Positions 27,676 through 37,179 of a DNA stretch of 64,000 bases are shown here, piece by piece. Position 1 is the first letter of the stretch. Each line of letters starts with the position of its first letter. Origin of the DNA: Porticoccaceae bacterium (GTDB taxonomy: Bacteria > Pseudomonadota > Gammaproteobacteria > Pseudomonadales > Porticoccaceae); assembly GCA_024644595.1 (NCBI GenBank), contig JAHEHL010000004.1, forward strand, positions 1-64,000, written 5' to 3'. Position numbers and translations under genes: made by a program. Under the pieces are notes generated by a model. That model did not search any database. It was not told the origin of the DNA and saw nothing but the letters and a program-made list of their open reading frames with translations.

Positions 27676-28800
27676 TCAGCCATCAAAGCCAACTGCTAGC
27701 GCCTGAGCCTTTATCTGGCTCTCCCGGCTCTCGCTACCGATTTGGAAATGTGCAAATTCATGGCGCTCTGGATAGTCTTTACGCAACCGGTCGAAGGCCT
27801 CTGCTACGTCACCCGAAGCACATCGCGCCATCGCTTCGCGCATAATGCGATCATCAACCGCAACATCATAGCTGGCCAAAATCAACTGATTAAGAGTCGC
27901 CTCAGTAAGCACTGAAGCAATATTTTGCTGCTCAGTCTGTGGCAGACCATCAGAGGCATAGACAACGCCCTGCTCTATACACCAACGGCCATAAGCCTCA
28001 GCCAGCATTGCTGTGCCTCTGATTTTGCCCTCAATACTGTAACCGGCAATATGTGGCGTCGCCAGTAACACATTAGCCATCAGAGTCAGATCGATTTCCG
28101 GCTCACCCTCCCAAACATCCAGCGCAACTCGCAGCGCAGGCCCTTTCTGCAATCGCGCCAGCAGTGCTGTATTGTCGATCACTGCTCCGCGGCCAGCATT
28201 GACCAGCAGCGTATTTTCAGCCAGCCGTGCCAGAGCATCGGCATTGAATAAATGCCGGGTGGGAAAAGGGCCAGAATGCGTCAGTGGAGTATGCAAAAAC
28301 AGCGCATCGGCCTGCAGCACAGTATCGAAATCGACCAGATTAAGAGCTTGGTTATCAGATAAAAACGGATCATAGACCCGGCAGTTAATATTCAAGCTGG
28401 TCAGTGTTTGGTAGAGTCGCCGACCAACATTGCCGCAGCCGACAATTCCCACATTGAGACTCTTTTGTAACCAGTCCGGTTGCAGTCGACTCAATACCGA
28501 TAAATCATATTGCACCACGGCATCGGCATTACAGCCCGGGGCATGAGCAAAGCCGATACCGCGCTGCTGCAAATAGTCCCGATCAATATGGTCGGTACCA
28601 ATCGTCGCCGAGCCTACAAATGCGACTGATGAATGTTCCAGCAGCGCCTGATTCACCCGAGTAACTGAACGCACAAGCAGCAAATCGACATCGCCAATAT
28701 GCTCAGCACTGATCTCTCGCCCCGGCAGATAAGTGATCGAACCGAGGTGGCCAAAGAATGCCTCGACGTCTGCCATATTCTGGTCTGCAACTATTTTCAC
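27676..28800 (-). CDS. pdxB: Erythronate-4-phosphate dehydrogenase
   Basis: A 374-residue NAD-dependent D-2-hydroxyacid dehydrogenase of pyridoxal phosphate synthesis. The Rossmann motif GIVGCGNVGRRL, the HTPLTHSGPFPTRHL segment and the C-terminal PdxB dimerisation region (about 285-374) distinguish it from SerA-like relatives. It lies downstream of the exonuclease gene on the same strand. Confidence 0.94.
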   Translation of the reverse strand: MKIVADQNMADVEAFFGHLGSITYLPGREISAEHIGDVDLLLVRSVTRVNQALLEHSSVAFVGSATIGTDHIDRDYLQQRGIGFAHAPGCNADAVVQYDLSVLSRLQPDWLQKSLNVGIVGCGNVGRRLYQTLTSLNINCRVYDPFLSDNQALNLVDFDTVLQADALFLHTPLTHSGPFPTRHLFNADALARLAENTLLVNAGRGAVIDNTALLARLQKGPALRVALDVWEGEPEIDLTLMANVLLATPHIAGYSIEGKIRGTAMLAEAYGRWCIEQGVVYASDGLPQTEQQNIASVLTEATLNQLILASYDVAVDDRIMREAMARCASGDVAEAFDRLRKDYPERHEFAHFQIGSESRESQIKAQALAVGFDG

Positions 28801-28820
28801 TGCTCAATCCTAAACAATTA

Positions 28821-28868
28821 AACCTATCAACTTATAAACCTTCCAACTTATAAACCTACCAACTCACG
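28821..28868. repeat. Three 16-bp imperfect tandem repeats
   Basis: Units start at 28821, 28837 and 28853, each reading AACCT(A/T)(T/C)CAACT followed by TATA or CACG. The third unit covers the last codons and stop of the exonuclease gene. The other two fill the gap to pdxB. Confidence 0.8.
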
Positions 28869-29761
28869 GTAATGTCACGAGCCCGCAATTGCCTTGCCCG
28901 TTCGCTAAAGCTATTGCCAAAACCCATCTCGTCACAAAACAGATCGAAGGCATCCAGATATATTCCCTGCCAACCGATCTGTGACAGATCCGGCGCGCCG
29001 TCAATATCACTGACAATGGTGGTCAGTTGTCGCGCCAACAATAACTGTTCCCTATGGTTGGCGAGCTTATCAGCAAGCTTGGCAGCGCCGCGGATCGGCA
29101 AATCCTGGAGTTGATCGAGATGGTCGAGAATCGCATCAATATCCGGATAGTGCATCAACAGCTGCTTTGCGGTCTTAGCGCCGACTCCCGGAACGCCCAC
29201 TATGTTATCACTGCTATCTCCGGTCAGCGCCAGAAAATCAGCCATCTGCTGACAGCCGAGCTCGAGATCTTTTTCGACCTGACGCTGACTTTTTGGTGGT
29301 GCTTTGCCAAAATCCCAAAACAGATCGCCCGGGTGAATAATCTGAGTCAAGTCCTTGTCTCGTGTCACCACGACTGGCTGAGCATTGGCGCTGCGGGTAT
29401 TTTCTGCCACTGCACCAATTAGGTCATCGGCTTCATAGATTTCGGACGCCATCTCTGAGACACCCAGCACTCTGCAGAGTTGACGGCAGGCATTCAGCTG
29501 AAAGGCCAACCCCTCGTCCGGCAGCTCACGATTGGCTTTATAGTCAGGGCAGAGCTTATGGCGAAAGCCGCTGCCAAGACTCTCATCAAAGGCACAGAAC
29601 AAATAAGCAGGGTCTTTTTGCCGTAACAGGTCGAGTAAAAACGCGGTAAACCCATAAACCGCATGAGTTGAAAAACCCAAATCGACCGACTTCCAGTTGT
29701 CAGGCAGCGTGAAATAGCTACGGAAAATATAGATTGATGAATCAATAAGGTAAGCTTGCAT
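28856..29761 (-). CDS. 5'-3' exonuclease / flap endonuclease (Xni-like)
   Basis: A 301-residue nuclease related to the N-terminal domain of DNA polymerase I and to ExoIX/Xni. The N-terminal AYLIDSSIYIFRSYF, the acidic metal-binding segments (FCAFDESLGS, YEADDLIGA, VVTRDKDLTQII, LTGDSSDNIVGVPGVGAKTA) and the helix-hairpin-helix are all visible. No polymerase domain is attached. Probably acts on 5' flaps during replication or repair. Its final codons fall inside a short tandem repeat. Confidence 0.9.
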   Translation of the reverse strand: MQAYLIDSSIYIFRSYFTLPDNWKSVDLGFSTHAVYGFTAFLLDLLRQKDPAYLFCAFDESLGSGFRHKLCPDYKANRELPDEGLAFQLNACRQLCRVLGVSEMASEIYEADDLIGAVAENTRSANAQPVVVTRDKDLTQIIHPGDLFWDFGKAPPKSQRQVEKDLELGCQQMADFLALTGDSSDNIVGVPGVGAKTAKQLLMHYPDIDAILDHLDQLQDLPIRGAAKLADKLANHREQLLLARQLTTIVSDIDGAPDLSQIGWQGIYLDAFDLFCDEMGFGNSFSERARQLRARDITVSW

Positions 29762-29815
29762 AGATGTCTCGTTGCGCTCCTGCGTAATAAAAATTGGGGC
29801 ATTTAAAACTGAAAC

Positions 29816-30418
29816 CTAACCCAGTTTATCTAACCGAAAATGGTGTTGTGACAATACATCGGGGCAGTTGAATCGAGCGGCAAGAGCCAAAATAAACTGC
29901 TGCCCTCTGGATGGCAATCGCTCTCTGTCACACCATCGCTGAGCCTGCTCAGAAACCGCTGTGGCAAACGCACGGCTTTCACCGTGTGCTGATGCTAGAT
30001 TATCTGCACTGATCCTGAAACGCTGCCCACAGGCCACAGACAGCATCCACTCGAGCGCCTGCGGCTTGACCTCAGCCTGTTCAAATAATTGCTGTTGCTG
30101 CTCTGTGCGGCCATCAGGACTATACCAGTAACCAAAATCAAGCTGCGCTCTACGCTGTTCTCCGGCAATACACCAGTGGGCAGATTCGTGCAGAGCACTT
30201 GAGAGGTAATCGTGACGAAAAAAAAGCCGGTGATAGGCTGCGGCCTCTGCAAGCCCCGAAACGTTGATCTCGGAGGCTAACTGTCTGTCAACTCGGACAC
30301 CAGCAGGAATATAGATTGGTTCGGCAGCACCCGCCAGCAGACAGGTTTGAAAAGATTTAAAGAAAAGCTTTTCAAAGAGACCCATAATCGTGGCCAGAGG
30401 CTGTTCTTCAGTTGACAA
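29816..30418 (-). CDS. epmC: Elongation factor P hydroxylase EpmC
   Basis: A 200-residue protein of the EpmC (YfcM) family, which hydroxylates the beta-lysylated lysine of elongation factor P. The metal-site signature HESAHWCIAGEQRR and the following LDFGYWYSPDGR are diagnostic. The partners EpmA and EpmB are not in this window. It is first of a minus-strand group with the exonuclease and pdxB. Confidence 0.9.
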   Translation of the reverse strand: MSTEEQPLATIMGLFEKLFFKSFQTCLLAGAAEPIYIPAGVRVDRQLASEINVSGLAEAAAYHRLFFRHDYLSSALHESAHWCIAGEQRRAQLDFGYWYSPDGRTEQQQQLFEQAEVKPQALEWMLSVACGQRFRISADNLASAHGESRAFATAVSEQAQRWCDRERLPSRGQQFILALAARFNCPDVLSQHHFRLDKLG

Positions 30419-30492
30419 TGATTACCTCTTTAAATCCTGCTTTATTCACACTTGAGTCAATTTTGTGCCAAACTGAAACTGTGTAGGGAACA

Positions 30493-30555
30493 GTTGCAAA
30501 GATTAACATCGGTCCGATTTAGATGGTAATTATATAGCGCTTTAAGCTTTGCAAC
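30493..30555. repeat. Inverted repeat in the leader of an unrecognised gene
   Basis: GTTGCAAAG (30493-30501) and CTTTGCAAC (30547-30555) are perfect 9-bp arms separated by 45 bases. Within the interval lie the palindrome ATCGGTCCGAT (30508-30518) and the AT-rich stretch TATATA (30531-30536), which could be a -10 region. It lies 93 bases upstream of the gene at 30648. Confidence 0.55.
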
Positions 30556-30647
30556 ACAGTCGAATCCCTATTGTACTTGTCAGGATTCTGGGGTACTTTA
30601 CCTTACGTAATACGCGTTTCCTGCCCACCCTGTTAAGGAGATGTACA

Positions 30648-31367
30648 ATGAGCAAATCCTTTGATTCCGGTTCCGCATCAAAAGGCAACTCTCAGCCCCA
30701 CAGCAACGTTATCGATATTTTTACCCGCAAACCTCTATCTGAAACCCTCGACAATAAACTGATTAGACTCTCACCCGAACTCGACGGCTTGGAAATGCTG
30801 TATTCAAACGCTGAGCATCCGGAAAAACTATTCTCGGTAAAAATTCTGGGTTGGGGATTGCGCTCTAGCGGGGAAGTCGTAGGCCTGGTGCCGTGGCTCA
30901 ATGAGCTGGTCGCCTGTGATGAAATTAACGACCCCTTAAATGGCCAGTGGCAAGGCTATTACGATGAAGGGGTGGATGAGCTGTTTTACAGCGCACCACT
31001 ACACAAAATTGTTGAACTGGAAACTGCTGCCGATTACTACGAGTATCAATGCGATTCCGGTCGCGAGATTATTCAGGAAATCCCCGATACCATCGGCACC
31101 CATGCAGTACTTTCCGCAGATAATTTTAAAAGTATTACATTGAAAGAAGTGGTGAGCTGGCGGCTGCATCAGGACGGTAGCATCTGTGGCATGTTGATCG
31201 ATGACAGCAAGATGTTTAACACACCGGTTCTGCCGGGTGATGACTGTCTGTTCCAAACCGATAACTGCGAAGACTTTCGCTATTATTTCCAGCACCATAT
31301 TGCCAACAAAATTAAATCCAAGGATCCAGAGGCTCTGGCCGCAATCTCAATGCTCGGAGAGAGCTAG
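30648..31367 (+). CDS. Conserved-looking protein of unknown function
   Basis: A 239-residue soluble, acidic protein that I cannot assign to a named family. AAGGAG lies seven bases before the ATG at 30648, which decides the start over an upstream in-frame codon. No signal peptide or transmembrane segment is seen. Recognisable blocks are LGWGLRSSGEVVGLVPWL, QEIPDTIGTHAVL, SWRLHQDGSICGMLID and PVLPGDDCL, then a C-terminal DFRYYFQHHIANKIK. It is divergent from epmC and has its own strong terminator. Confidence 0.8.
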   Translation: MSKSFDSGSASKGNSQPHSNVIDIFTRKPLSETLDNKLIRLSPELDGLEMLYSNAEHPEKLFSVKILGWGLRSSGEVVGLVPWLNELVACDEINDPLNGQWQGYYDEGVDELFYSAPLHKIVELETAADYYEYQCDSGREIIQEIPDTIGTHAVLSADNFKSITLKEVVSWRLHQDGSICGMLIDDSKMFNTPVLPGDDCLFQTDNCEDFRYYFQHHIANKIKSKDPEALAAISMLGES

Positions 31368-31409
31368 GTTAAGTCAGTTGCAAATAAACCACCGTGGTAA
31401 CACGCAATG

Positions 31410-31444
31410 CAAAAAGCCGCTGATAGTGATATCAGCGGCTTTTT
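31410..31444. terminator. Bidirectional terminator
   Basis: A perfect AGCCGCTGAT/ATCAGCGGCT stem with a short loop is flanked by As on the left and Ts on the right. It serves the unrecognised plus-strand gene and the convergent accA operon. Confidence 0.9.
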
Positions 31445-31484
31445 AACAGCAATTACTCTTGCCCAATCCAGGCTCGAGTCTGTA

Positions 31485-32438
31485 TCAGTCCGGGCGTCCG
31501 TACGCCATTAGACGGTCAAAGCGCTTCTCCAGCAAGTCTTCGATAGCCAACCCCGACAGCTCATCGAGTTGGCGACTGAGACTCTCTTTTAAAGTCGCAC
31601 ACATACTGTCAATATCTCGGTGCGCGCCACCCAACGGTTCTGGAATAGTCTCATCAACAATCCCCAACTTCTCTAGATTATCTGAGGTAACACCCATAGC
31701 TTCGGCAGCCAGAGGCGCCTTCTCGCTAGTTTTCCAGATAATATTGGCACAGCCCTCAGGTGAGATTACAAAATAGGTGCTGTATTGAAGCATATTGGTT
31801 CTATCGCCAACCCCAATCGCCAATGCACCACCCGAACTGCCCTCTCCAATCACGGTGCAGATAATCGGCGTTTTCAGTCGCGACATTACCGCGAGGTTTC
31901 GGGCTATAGCCTCGGAAATATTGCGCTCTTCAGAATCAATGCCGGGATAGGCTCCGGGTGTGTCAATCAACGTTAATACAGGAAGTTTAAAACGTTCGGC
32001 TGTCTCCATCAGACGCAGTGCTTTGCGATACCCCTCCGGCTTGGGCATACCGAAATTGCGTTTCACCTTCTCGTTAACGCCGCGGCCTTTCTCTTCACCT
32101 ATCACCATAACCGGCTTGCCATTTAAGCGCGCAACACCACCCACAATCGCGTTGTCATCGCCGAAGTGGCGGTCGCCGTGCATCTCTTCCCAATCAGTAA
32201 AGATGCGGTTGATGTAGTCCAGTGCGTATGGGCGGCGGGGATGGCGGGCCACCTGAACAACCTGCCAGGGAGTCAGCTTGGAGTAGATTCCCTCCGTAAG
32301 CTTGCGCGACTTATCACGCAGTTTGGTCACTTCCTCAGCGATATTTAGATCATTGTCGTTGCCGACAAGCTGCAGCTCTTCAATCTTTGCTTCGAGCTCA
32401 GCAATGGGTATTTCAAACGGGAGATAGTTTAAATTCAT
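31485..32438 (-). CDS. accA: Acetyl-CoA carboxylase carboxyltransferase subunit alpha
   Basis: A 317-residue subunit that, with AccD, transfers carboxyl from biotin-BCCP to acetyl-CoA to give malonyl-CoA. Motifs [31 protein letters not shown] and [15 protein letters not shown] are typical. It is the last gene of the long minus-strand envelope cluster, 137 bases after dnaE, and is followed by a terminator. Confidence 0.97.
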   Translation of the reverse strand: MNLNYLPFEIPIAELEAKIEELQLVGNDNDLNIAEEVTKLRDKSRKLTEGIYSKLTPWQVVQVARHPRRPYALDYINRIFTDWEEMHGDRHFGDDNAIVGGVARLNGKPVMVIGEEKGRGVNEKVKRNFGMPKPEGYRKALRLMETAERFKLPVLTLIDTPGAYPGIDSEERNISEAIARNLAVMSRLKTPIICTVIGEGSSGGALAIGVGDRTNMLQYSTYFVISPEGCANIIWKTSEKAPLAAEAMGVTSDNLEKLGIVDETIPEPLGGAHRDIDSMCATLKESLSRQLDELSGLAIEDLLEKRFDRLMAYGRPD

Positions 32439-32575
32439 GGACAGTGAAATCTCTTGTCTTGGCCGCAGTGAGGAAGTTCAGGCATTCTACCATCTAAATC
32501 ATTCTACGCTAGGGACGATTACATTTTGAGTCGTCGACGATACTGTTGCGCCCCAGTTCTTTATTGCTTCTGCGT

Positions 32576-35500
32576 TTAATCATAGTGCAAAGTCACACTG
32601 TGCTTGCCAAATTCTTCACGCAGCAGTCCTATCAACTCATCTCTCGGCTGCACCCGCCATTGATTACCGACCTTTAATCGTCCGCTGGCACTGGCTGTTG
32701 TGTAGTCAATTTCCAACGGGCAGTTGCCGTCACTGTAACTACTTACCGAGTGGTGCAGGGTTTCAACCCACTGCTCTGTGTAACGGCTGCTATCAATCGA
32801 CACAGAAAGATATTTTATTTTGCTGCAACGCGCTTCGTAGATCGACTGTATAGACTCTGCAAGCATTTTCAATCCACCGGTAAAGCTGTCTTCTGACACC
32901 CCACCCTGAACCACCAGCAGTGCGTCTTTGACCAGAATATCGCGATAGACATTAAATTTTTCGGCAAAAACAGAGACCTCTAGGCGGCCACTTTTATCGT
33001 CAAGGGTGAGAAAGGCAAAGCTCTCACCACGTTTGTTTTTCATTACTCGCATGCCGACTACCATACCTGAAACAGTGGCGCTCTCTTTGCCAGGGCGCAG
33101 TGCTGAAATTCGGTTCGGGTGCATGCGCTGAAGCTCTTCTTCATACTCATCGATCGGATGTCCGGTTAGGTAGAGCCCTAACGTGTCCCGCTCGCCATTG
33201 AGCCGCTCGCGCACCGACAGGCTGCGCGCCGCACCATAACTGCTGTAATTGATATCACTGGCGCTCTCTACCACCGACTCGCCAAACAGGTCACCCATGC
33301 CGCTACTGGTATTGCGCGCGTGCTGTTCGGCGAGCTTGACGGCTTCATCCATTGCCGCCAACATCACCGCGCGACGATAACCGATATCACCCTCGGGCCC
33401 AATCTCATCAAAGGCGCCACTGCGAATCATCGCCTCTATAGCGCGCTTGTTGACCTTGCGGCCGTCAACTCTGGCGCAAAAATCAAACAGGTCTTTAAAT
33501 GGCCCGCCGTCAGTGCGCGCAGCGAGAATATTAGAAACCGGCCCCTCACCCAATCCCTTGATGGCACCAAGGCCGTAAATAACTCTGTTCTCAGGATCGA
33601 CACTAAACTGAAACTGCCCGTGATTGACATCTGGGGGCAACAAGGTCAACCCCATGGCCCGGCATTCATCTATAAACGTCACGACCTTGTCGGTCTTGTC
33701 CATGTCCGATGAAATAGTGGCAGCCATAAACTGAGCAGGGTAATGTTGTTTTAGCCATGCGGTTTGATAGGCAACCAGCGCATAGGCAGCAGAGTGCGAT
33801 TTGTTAAAACCGTAGCCTGCAAACTTCTCCATCAGATCGAAGATATTAGACGCCAGTTCTTTGGCAAAGCCCTTCTCCACCGCGCCCTGCACAAACAGTT
33901 CACGTTGTTTGGCCATTTCATCGGCATTTTTCTTGCCCATGGCGCGACGCAACAGATCAGCGCCACCAAGGGTATAACCACCCATCTCTTGGGCGATCTG
34001 CATAACCTGTTCCTGATAAAGAATAACCCCGTAGGTGGGTTCCAGAGCAGGCTTCAGACAATCGTGCTGATACTGTGGATGAGGGTAGCTGACTTCCGCT
34101 CGACCTTTTTTGCGATTGATAAAGTCATCAACCATGCCCGACTGCAAGGGTCCGGGACGGAACAGCGCTACCAGTGCGACAATATCTTCAAAGCGGTCAG
34201 GACCCAGTTTGCGAATCAGTTCTTTCATGCCGCGGGATTCGAGCTGGAACACCGCCGTAGTCTCGGCGCGCTGCATCAGCTCATAGGTTGGCATATCATC
34301 GAGCGGGATTTTATCAATCTCTAATCGATCTTCACCCGCAGCACTGCGGTCGGCATTAATCATGCGCACCGCCCAGTCGATAATGGTCAGCGTACGCAGC
34401 CCAAGAAAGTCGAACTTAACTAGCCCAGCATCTTCGACATCACTTTTGTCAAACTGGGTTACGACACCCGCGCCGGACTCATCGCAATAGATTGGCGAGA
34501 AATCAGTGATCGCGGTGGGTGCGATTACCACTCCACCGGCATGCTTGCCACAGTTACGAGAGATACCTTCCAGCTGCAAAGCCATGCCCCAGATTTCAGC
34601 GGCTTCATCATCCTGATCGAGGAAATCTTTCAGAGTCTCTTCCTGCTCAATCGCTTTCTCCAAAGTCATACCCACTTCGAAGGGAATTAACTTGGAGAGT
34701 TTGTCTGCCAGACCATAGGATTTTCCCTGCACCCGAGCCACATCGCGGACCACGGCTTTCGCCGCCATGGTGCCAAAAGTAACAATCTGCGAGACCGCAT
34801 TGCGGCCGTACTGCTCCGCCACATAGGCAATTACCCGGTCACGACCCTCCATACAGAAATCGATATCGAAATCCGGCATCGATACTCGCTCAGGATTGAG
34901 GAAACGCTCGAATAGCAGATCGTATTCTATGGGGTCTAGATCAGTAATTTTAAGCGCGTAGGCGACCAGCGACCCGGCACCAGAACCACGCCCTGGGCCT
35001 ACCGGAATATCATTATTTTTGGCCCAGCGAATAAAGTCCATCACAATCAAAAAGTAGCCGGGAAATCCCATCTGGATAATAATATCCAGCTCAAATTTTA
35101 AGCGTGCGGCATACTCCTCTCGTATCGCGGGGAAATCCTCACCACCGGTATCAAACAAAATCTCAAGCCGCTCTTGCAGTCCTTTTTCCGACTCACTGAT
35201 AAAGAACTCATTGACGGTCATGCCCTCTGGAATCGGGTAATCGGGCAAAAAATACTCGCCCAGACGTAACTCTAGCGAGCAGCGTCTGGCAATTTCCACA
35301 CTGTTTTCGAGCGCTTCGGGAATATCGGCAAACAGTTCGGCCATCTCTTCTGCGCTGCGTAAATACTGTTGCTCGGAAAAACGCCTTTCACGGCGTGGAT
35401 CGTCCAGAGCACGACCTTCATGGATGCAGACACGCGCCTCGTGTGCCTCAAACTCACCTCGGTCAATAAACCGCACATCGTTGGTCGCGACAACTGGGCA

Positions 35501-36082
35501 ACTGAACTGGCTGGCCAGCTCCACAGCGGCGTGTAAATAGTCTTCTTCGTCGGCACGGCCGGTGCGCTGGAGTTCCAGATAGAAGCGATCGCCAAACAGT
35601 GTCATATATTCTTGCAGCGCTGTTGCGGCATCGGCCTGACGACCGGAGACCAACGCCACACCAATATCACCGTTACGGCCGCCAGATAGAGCAATCAGGC
35701 CTTCACTAAACCCGCTTAGCCACGACTTGCGAATATAGGGCACACCCTGCCGTTGACCCTCTTGATAAGCCCGGGAAATCAACTTGGTTAAATTGGCATA
35801 GCCGAGCTGGTCTTTCACCAACAGGACAAGCTGTGTCGGAGCGCCCTCTCCGCTCTCATCGAGAAGCAGGAAATCAGCACCAAGAATCGGTTTAACACCG
35901 GCGGCCTGGGCGGCCTTGTAGAATTTTACCGCGCCAAAAAAGTTGTTAAAGTCAGTCAGCGCAACCGCGGGCATACCCTGCTCAGCAACAGTTTTGGCCA
36001 GCGGTTTTATCCGCACTAACCCGTCGACTAACGAGTATTCAGAGTGCAGTCTTAAATGAACAAAAGATGGTTTAACTATCAG
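32576..36082 (-). CDS. dnaE: DNA polymerase III alpha subunit, rare start codon
   Basis: The replicative polymerase catalytic subunit, about 1168 residues. The PHP domain begins at FVHLRLHSEYSLVDG, the polymerase site includes PDFDIDF, and a helix-hairpin-helix and OB-fold follow. In-frame sequence encoding the conserved N-terminus extends upstream of the first GTG (36016), but no ATG, GTG or TTG lies between it and an in-frame TAG inside the preceding gene. The best start is CTG at 36082-36080, which overlaps the fabH-like stop (CTGA) and has GGAAGGG five bases upstream. ATT or ATA next to it are alternatives. Starting at the GTG would delete the first metal-binding histidines of the PHP domain. 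Confidence 0.93.
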   Translation of the reverse strand: MIVKPSFVHLRLHSEYSLVDGLVRIKPLAKTVAEQGMPAVALTDFNNFFGAVKFYKAAQAAGVKPILGADFLLLDESGEGAPTQLVLLVKDQLGYANLTKLISRAYQEGQRQGVPYIRKSWLSGFSEGLIALSGGRNGDIGVALVSGRQADAATALQEYMTLFGDRFYLELQRTGRADEEDYLHAAVELASQFSCPVVATNDVRFIDRGEFEAHEARVCIHEGRALDDPRRERRFSEQQYLRSAEEMAELFADIPEALENSVEIARRCSLELRLGEYFLPDYPIPEGMTVNEFFISESEKGLQERLEILFDTGGEDFPAIREEYAARLKFELDIIIQMGFPGYFLIVMDFIRWAKNNDIPVGPGRGSGAGSLVAYALKITDLDPIEYDLLFERFLNPERVSMPDFDIDFCMEGRDRVIAYVAEQYGRNAVSQIVTFGTMAAKAVVRDVARVQGKSYGLADKLSKLIPFEVGMTLEKAIEQEETLKDFLDQDDEAAEIWGMALQLEGISRNCGKHAGGVVIAPTAITDFSPIYCDESGAGVVTQFDKSDVEDAGLVKFDFLGLRTLTIIDWAVRMINADRSAAGEDRLEIDKIPLDDMPTYELMQRAETTAVFQLESRGMKELIRKLGPDRFEDIVALVALFRPGPLQSGMVDDFINRKKGRAEVSYPHPQYQHDCLKPALEPTYGVILYQEQVMQIAQEMGGYTLGGADLLRRAMGKKNADEMAKQRELFVQGAVEKGFAKELASNIFDLMEKFAGYGFNKSHSAAYALVAYQTAWLKQHYPAQFMAATISSDMDKTDKVVTFIDECRAMGLTLLPPDVNHGQFQFSVDPENRVIYGLGAIKGLGEGPVSNILAARTDGGPFKDLFDFCARVDGRKVNKRAIEAMIRSGAFDEIGPEGDIGYRRAVMLAAMDEAVKLAEQHARNTSSGMGDLFGESVVESASDINYSSYGAARSLSVRERLNGERDTLGLYLTGHPIDEYEEELQRMHPNRISALRPGKESATVSGMVVGMRVMKNKRGESFAFLTLDDKSGRLEVSVFAEKFNVYRDILVKDALLVVQGGVSEDSFTGGLKMLAESIQSIYEARCSKIKYLSVSIDSSRYTEQWVETLHHSVSSYSDGNCPLEIDYTTASASGRLKVGNQWRVQPRDELIGLLREEFGKHSVTLHYD

Positions 36083-37179
36083 AATTTCCCTTCCGTTAAG
36101 AGATGCGCAGCATCGACGCCATAATGGCTGAAGCTATCCTTCATCAAATCAAAAACCGTACCATCAAATTCTGGAATAGATTTATCGGAAACGGCAATTG
36201 GCTCAATTCGCTCACCCCACTTGATGATGCCCGCACCACAGGTCAGGCCGGCACCGAAGGTTGCTGTAAGTATCGTCATGCCCGGCTTGATTCTGCCAGC
36301 TTCCAATGCATCGCACATCGCCAGTGGAATTGATGCCGCAGAGGTGTTGGCGTACTCATCAATTGCGACAACCACTTTTTCCATTGGAAAATCGAGACGC
36401 TTAGCTAACGTCTGAATAATTCTGATATTCGCCTGATGCGGGATAAACAGGTCGATATCATCCGCTGACAGACCCTCGGCCTTGAGCACATCATTGATTG
36501 CGTCTGACATACCTTTAACGGCACTTTTAAAGATTTCCTGACCTTCAAAATTGAGCGAGATAAAAATATCATCGGTCAGGTGGGCCGGCGACATACCCCA
36601 GCCGGGTAAATGCAGACATTCACGGCTGTCGGGCACACAGCTCATCTTACCGGCCAGCAAGCCACTCTGCTGCTGCGAGGCTTCAACCACAACAGCTCCG
36701 GCGCCATCGCCAAATAGGAAGCAGGATTCGCGCTTTTTCCAATCCATCGCCAGAGAAATACGTTCGGAACCAATCACCAGCGCCTTGTTAATCGAGCCTG
36801 CCTTGATCATGTCGCTAGCGGTATTGAGGGCATAAAACCAACTGGTGCAGGCAGAGTTGAGATCAAATGCCGCCGCCTTGGTCGCCCCAAGCTTATTTTT
36901 GATATAACTGGCGGTGTTCGGACAAATTTCTTCAGGAGTGGTTGAGCCGAGTATCACCAGATCAATATCCGCTGCATCAACGCCTGCCGCCGCCAGAGCC
37001 CGCTCTGAAGCCAACCAGGCCATTTCGCCGGTTGAAACATGACTGTAGTGACGCTGCCGAATACCCGAGCGCGAATAGATCCACTCATCGCTAGTGTCAA
37101 CAATCTTCGCCATATCATCATTGGTCATCAACAGCGGTGGGGCATATTTCCCCCAACCAGTAATCTGTGCGTATCTCAA
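36079..37179 (-). CDS. Beta-ketoacyl-ACP synthase III family protein
   Basis: A 366-residue FabH-like condensing enzyme with the triad Cys111 (NSACTSW), His248 (PHQANIR) and Asn278 (ANTSAAS). It probably condenses acyl-CoA with malonyl-ACP to begin fatty-acid synthesis. A C-terminal extension of about 45 residues makes it longer than classical FabH (about 320). It starts with TTG, five bases after AGGGGA; an ATG just upstream opens only a three-codon frame. It lies between rnhB and dnaE, where these genes are usually adjacent. FabH itself or a paralogue with a different acyl preference are both possible. Confidence 0.88.
   Translation of the reverse strand: MRYAQITGWGKYAPPLLMTNDDMAKIVDTSDEWIYSRSGIRQRHYSHVSTGEMAWLASERALAAAGVDAADIDLVILGSTTPEEICPNTASYIKNKLGATKAAAFDLNSACTSWFYALNTASDMIKAGSINKALVIGSERISLAMDWKKRESCFLFGDGAGAVVVEASQQQSGLLAGKMSCVPDSRECLHLPGWGMSPAHLTDDIFISLNFEGQEIFKSAVKGMSDAINDVLKAEGLSADDIDLFIPHQANIRIIQTLAKRLDFPMEKVVVAIDEYANTSAASIPLAMCDALEAGRIKPGMTILTATFGAGLTCGAGIIKWGERIEPIAVSDKSIPEFDGTVFDLMKDSFSHYGVDAAHLLTEGKF

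Noticed and set aside
28821-28868. CRISPR-like repeats
   Set aside because: The units are directly adjacent without spacers and only 16 bp long; this is a simple tandem repeat.
33764-34324. 186-codon open frame on the plus strand
   Set aside because: Antisense to dnaE and without coding character.
36014-36016. GTG as the start of dnaE
   Set aside because: It would remove the conserved FVHLRLHSEYSLVDG segment that is clearly encoded in frame just upstream.
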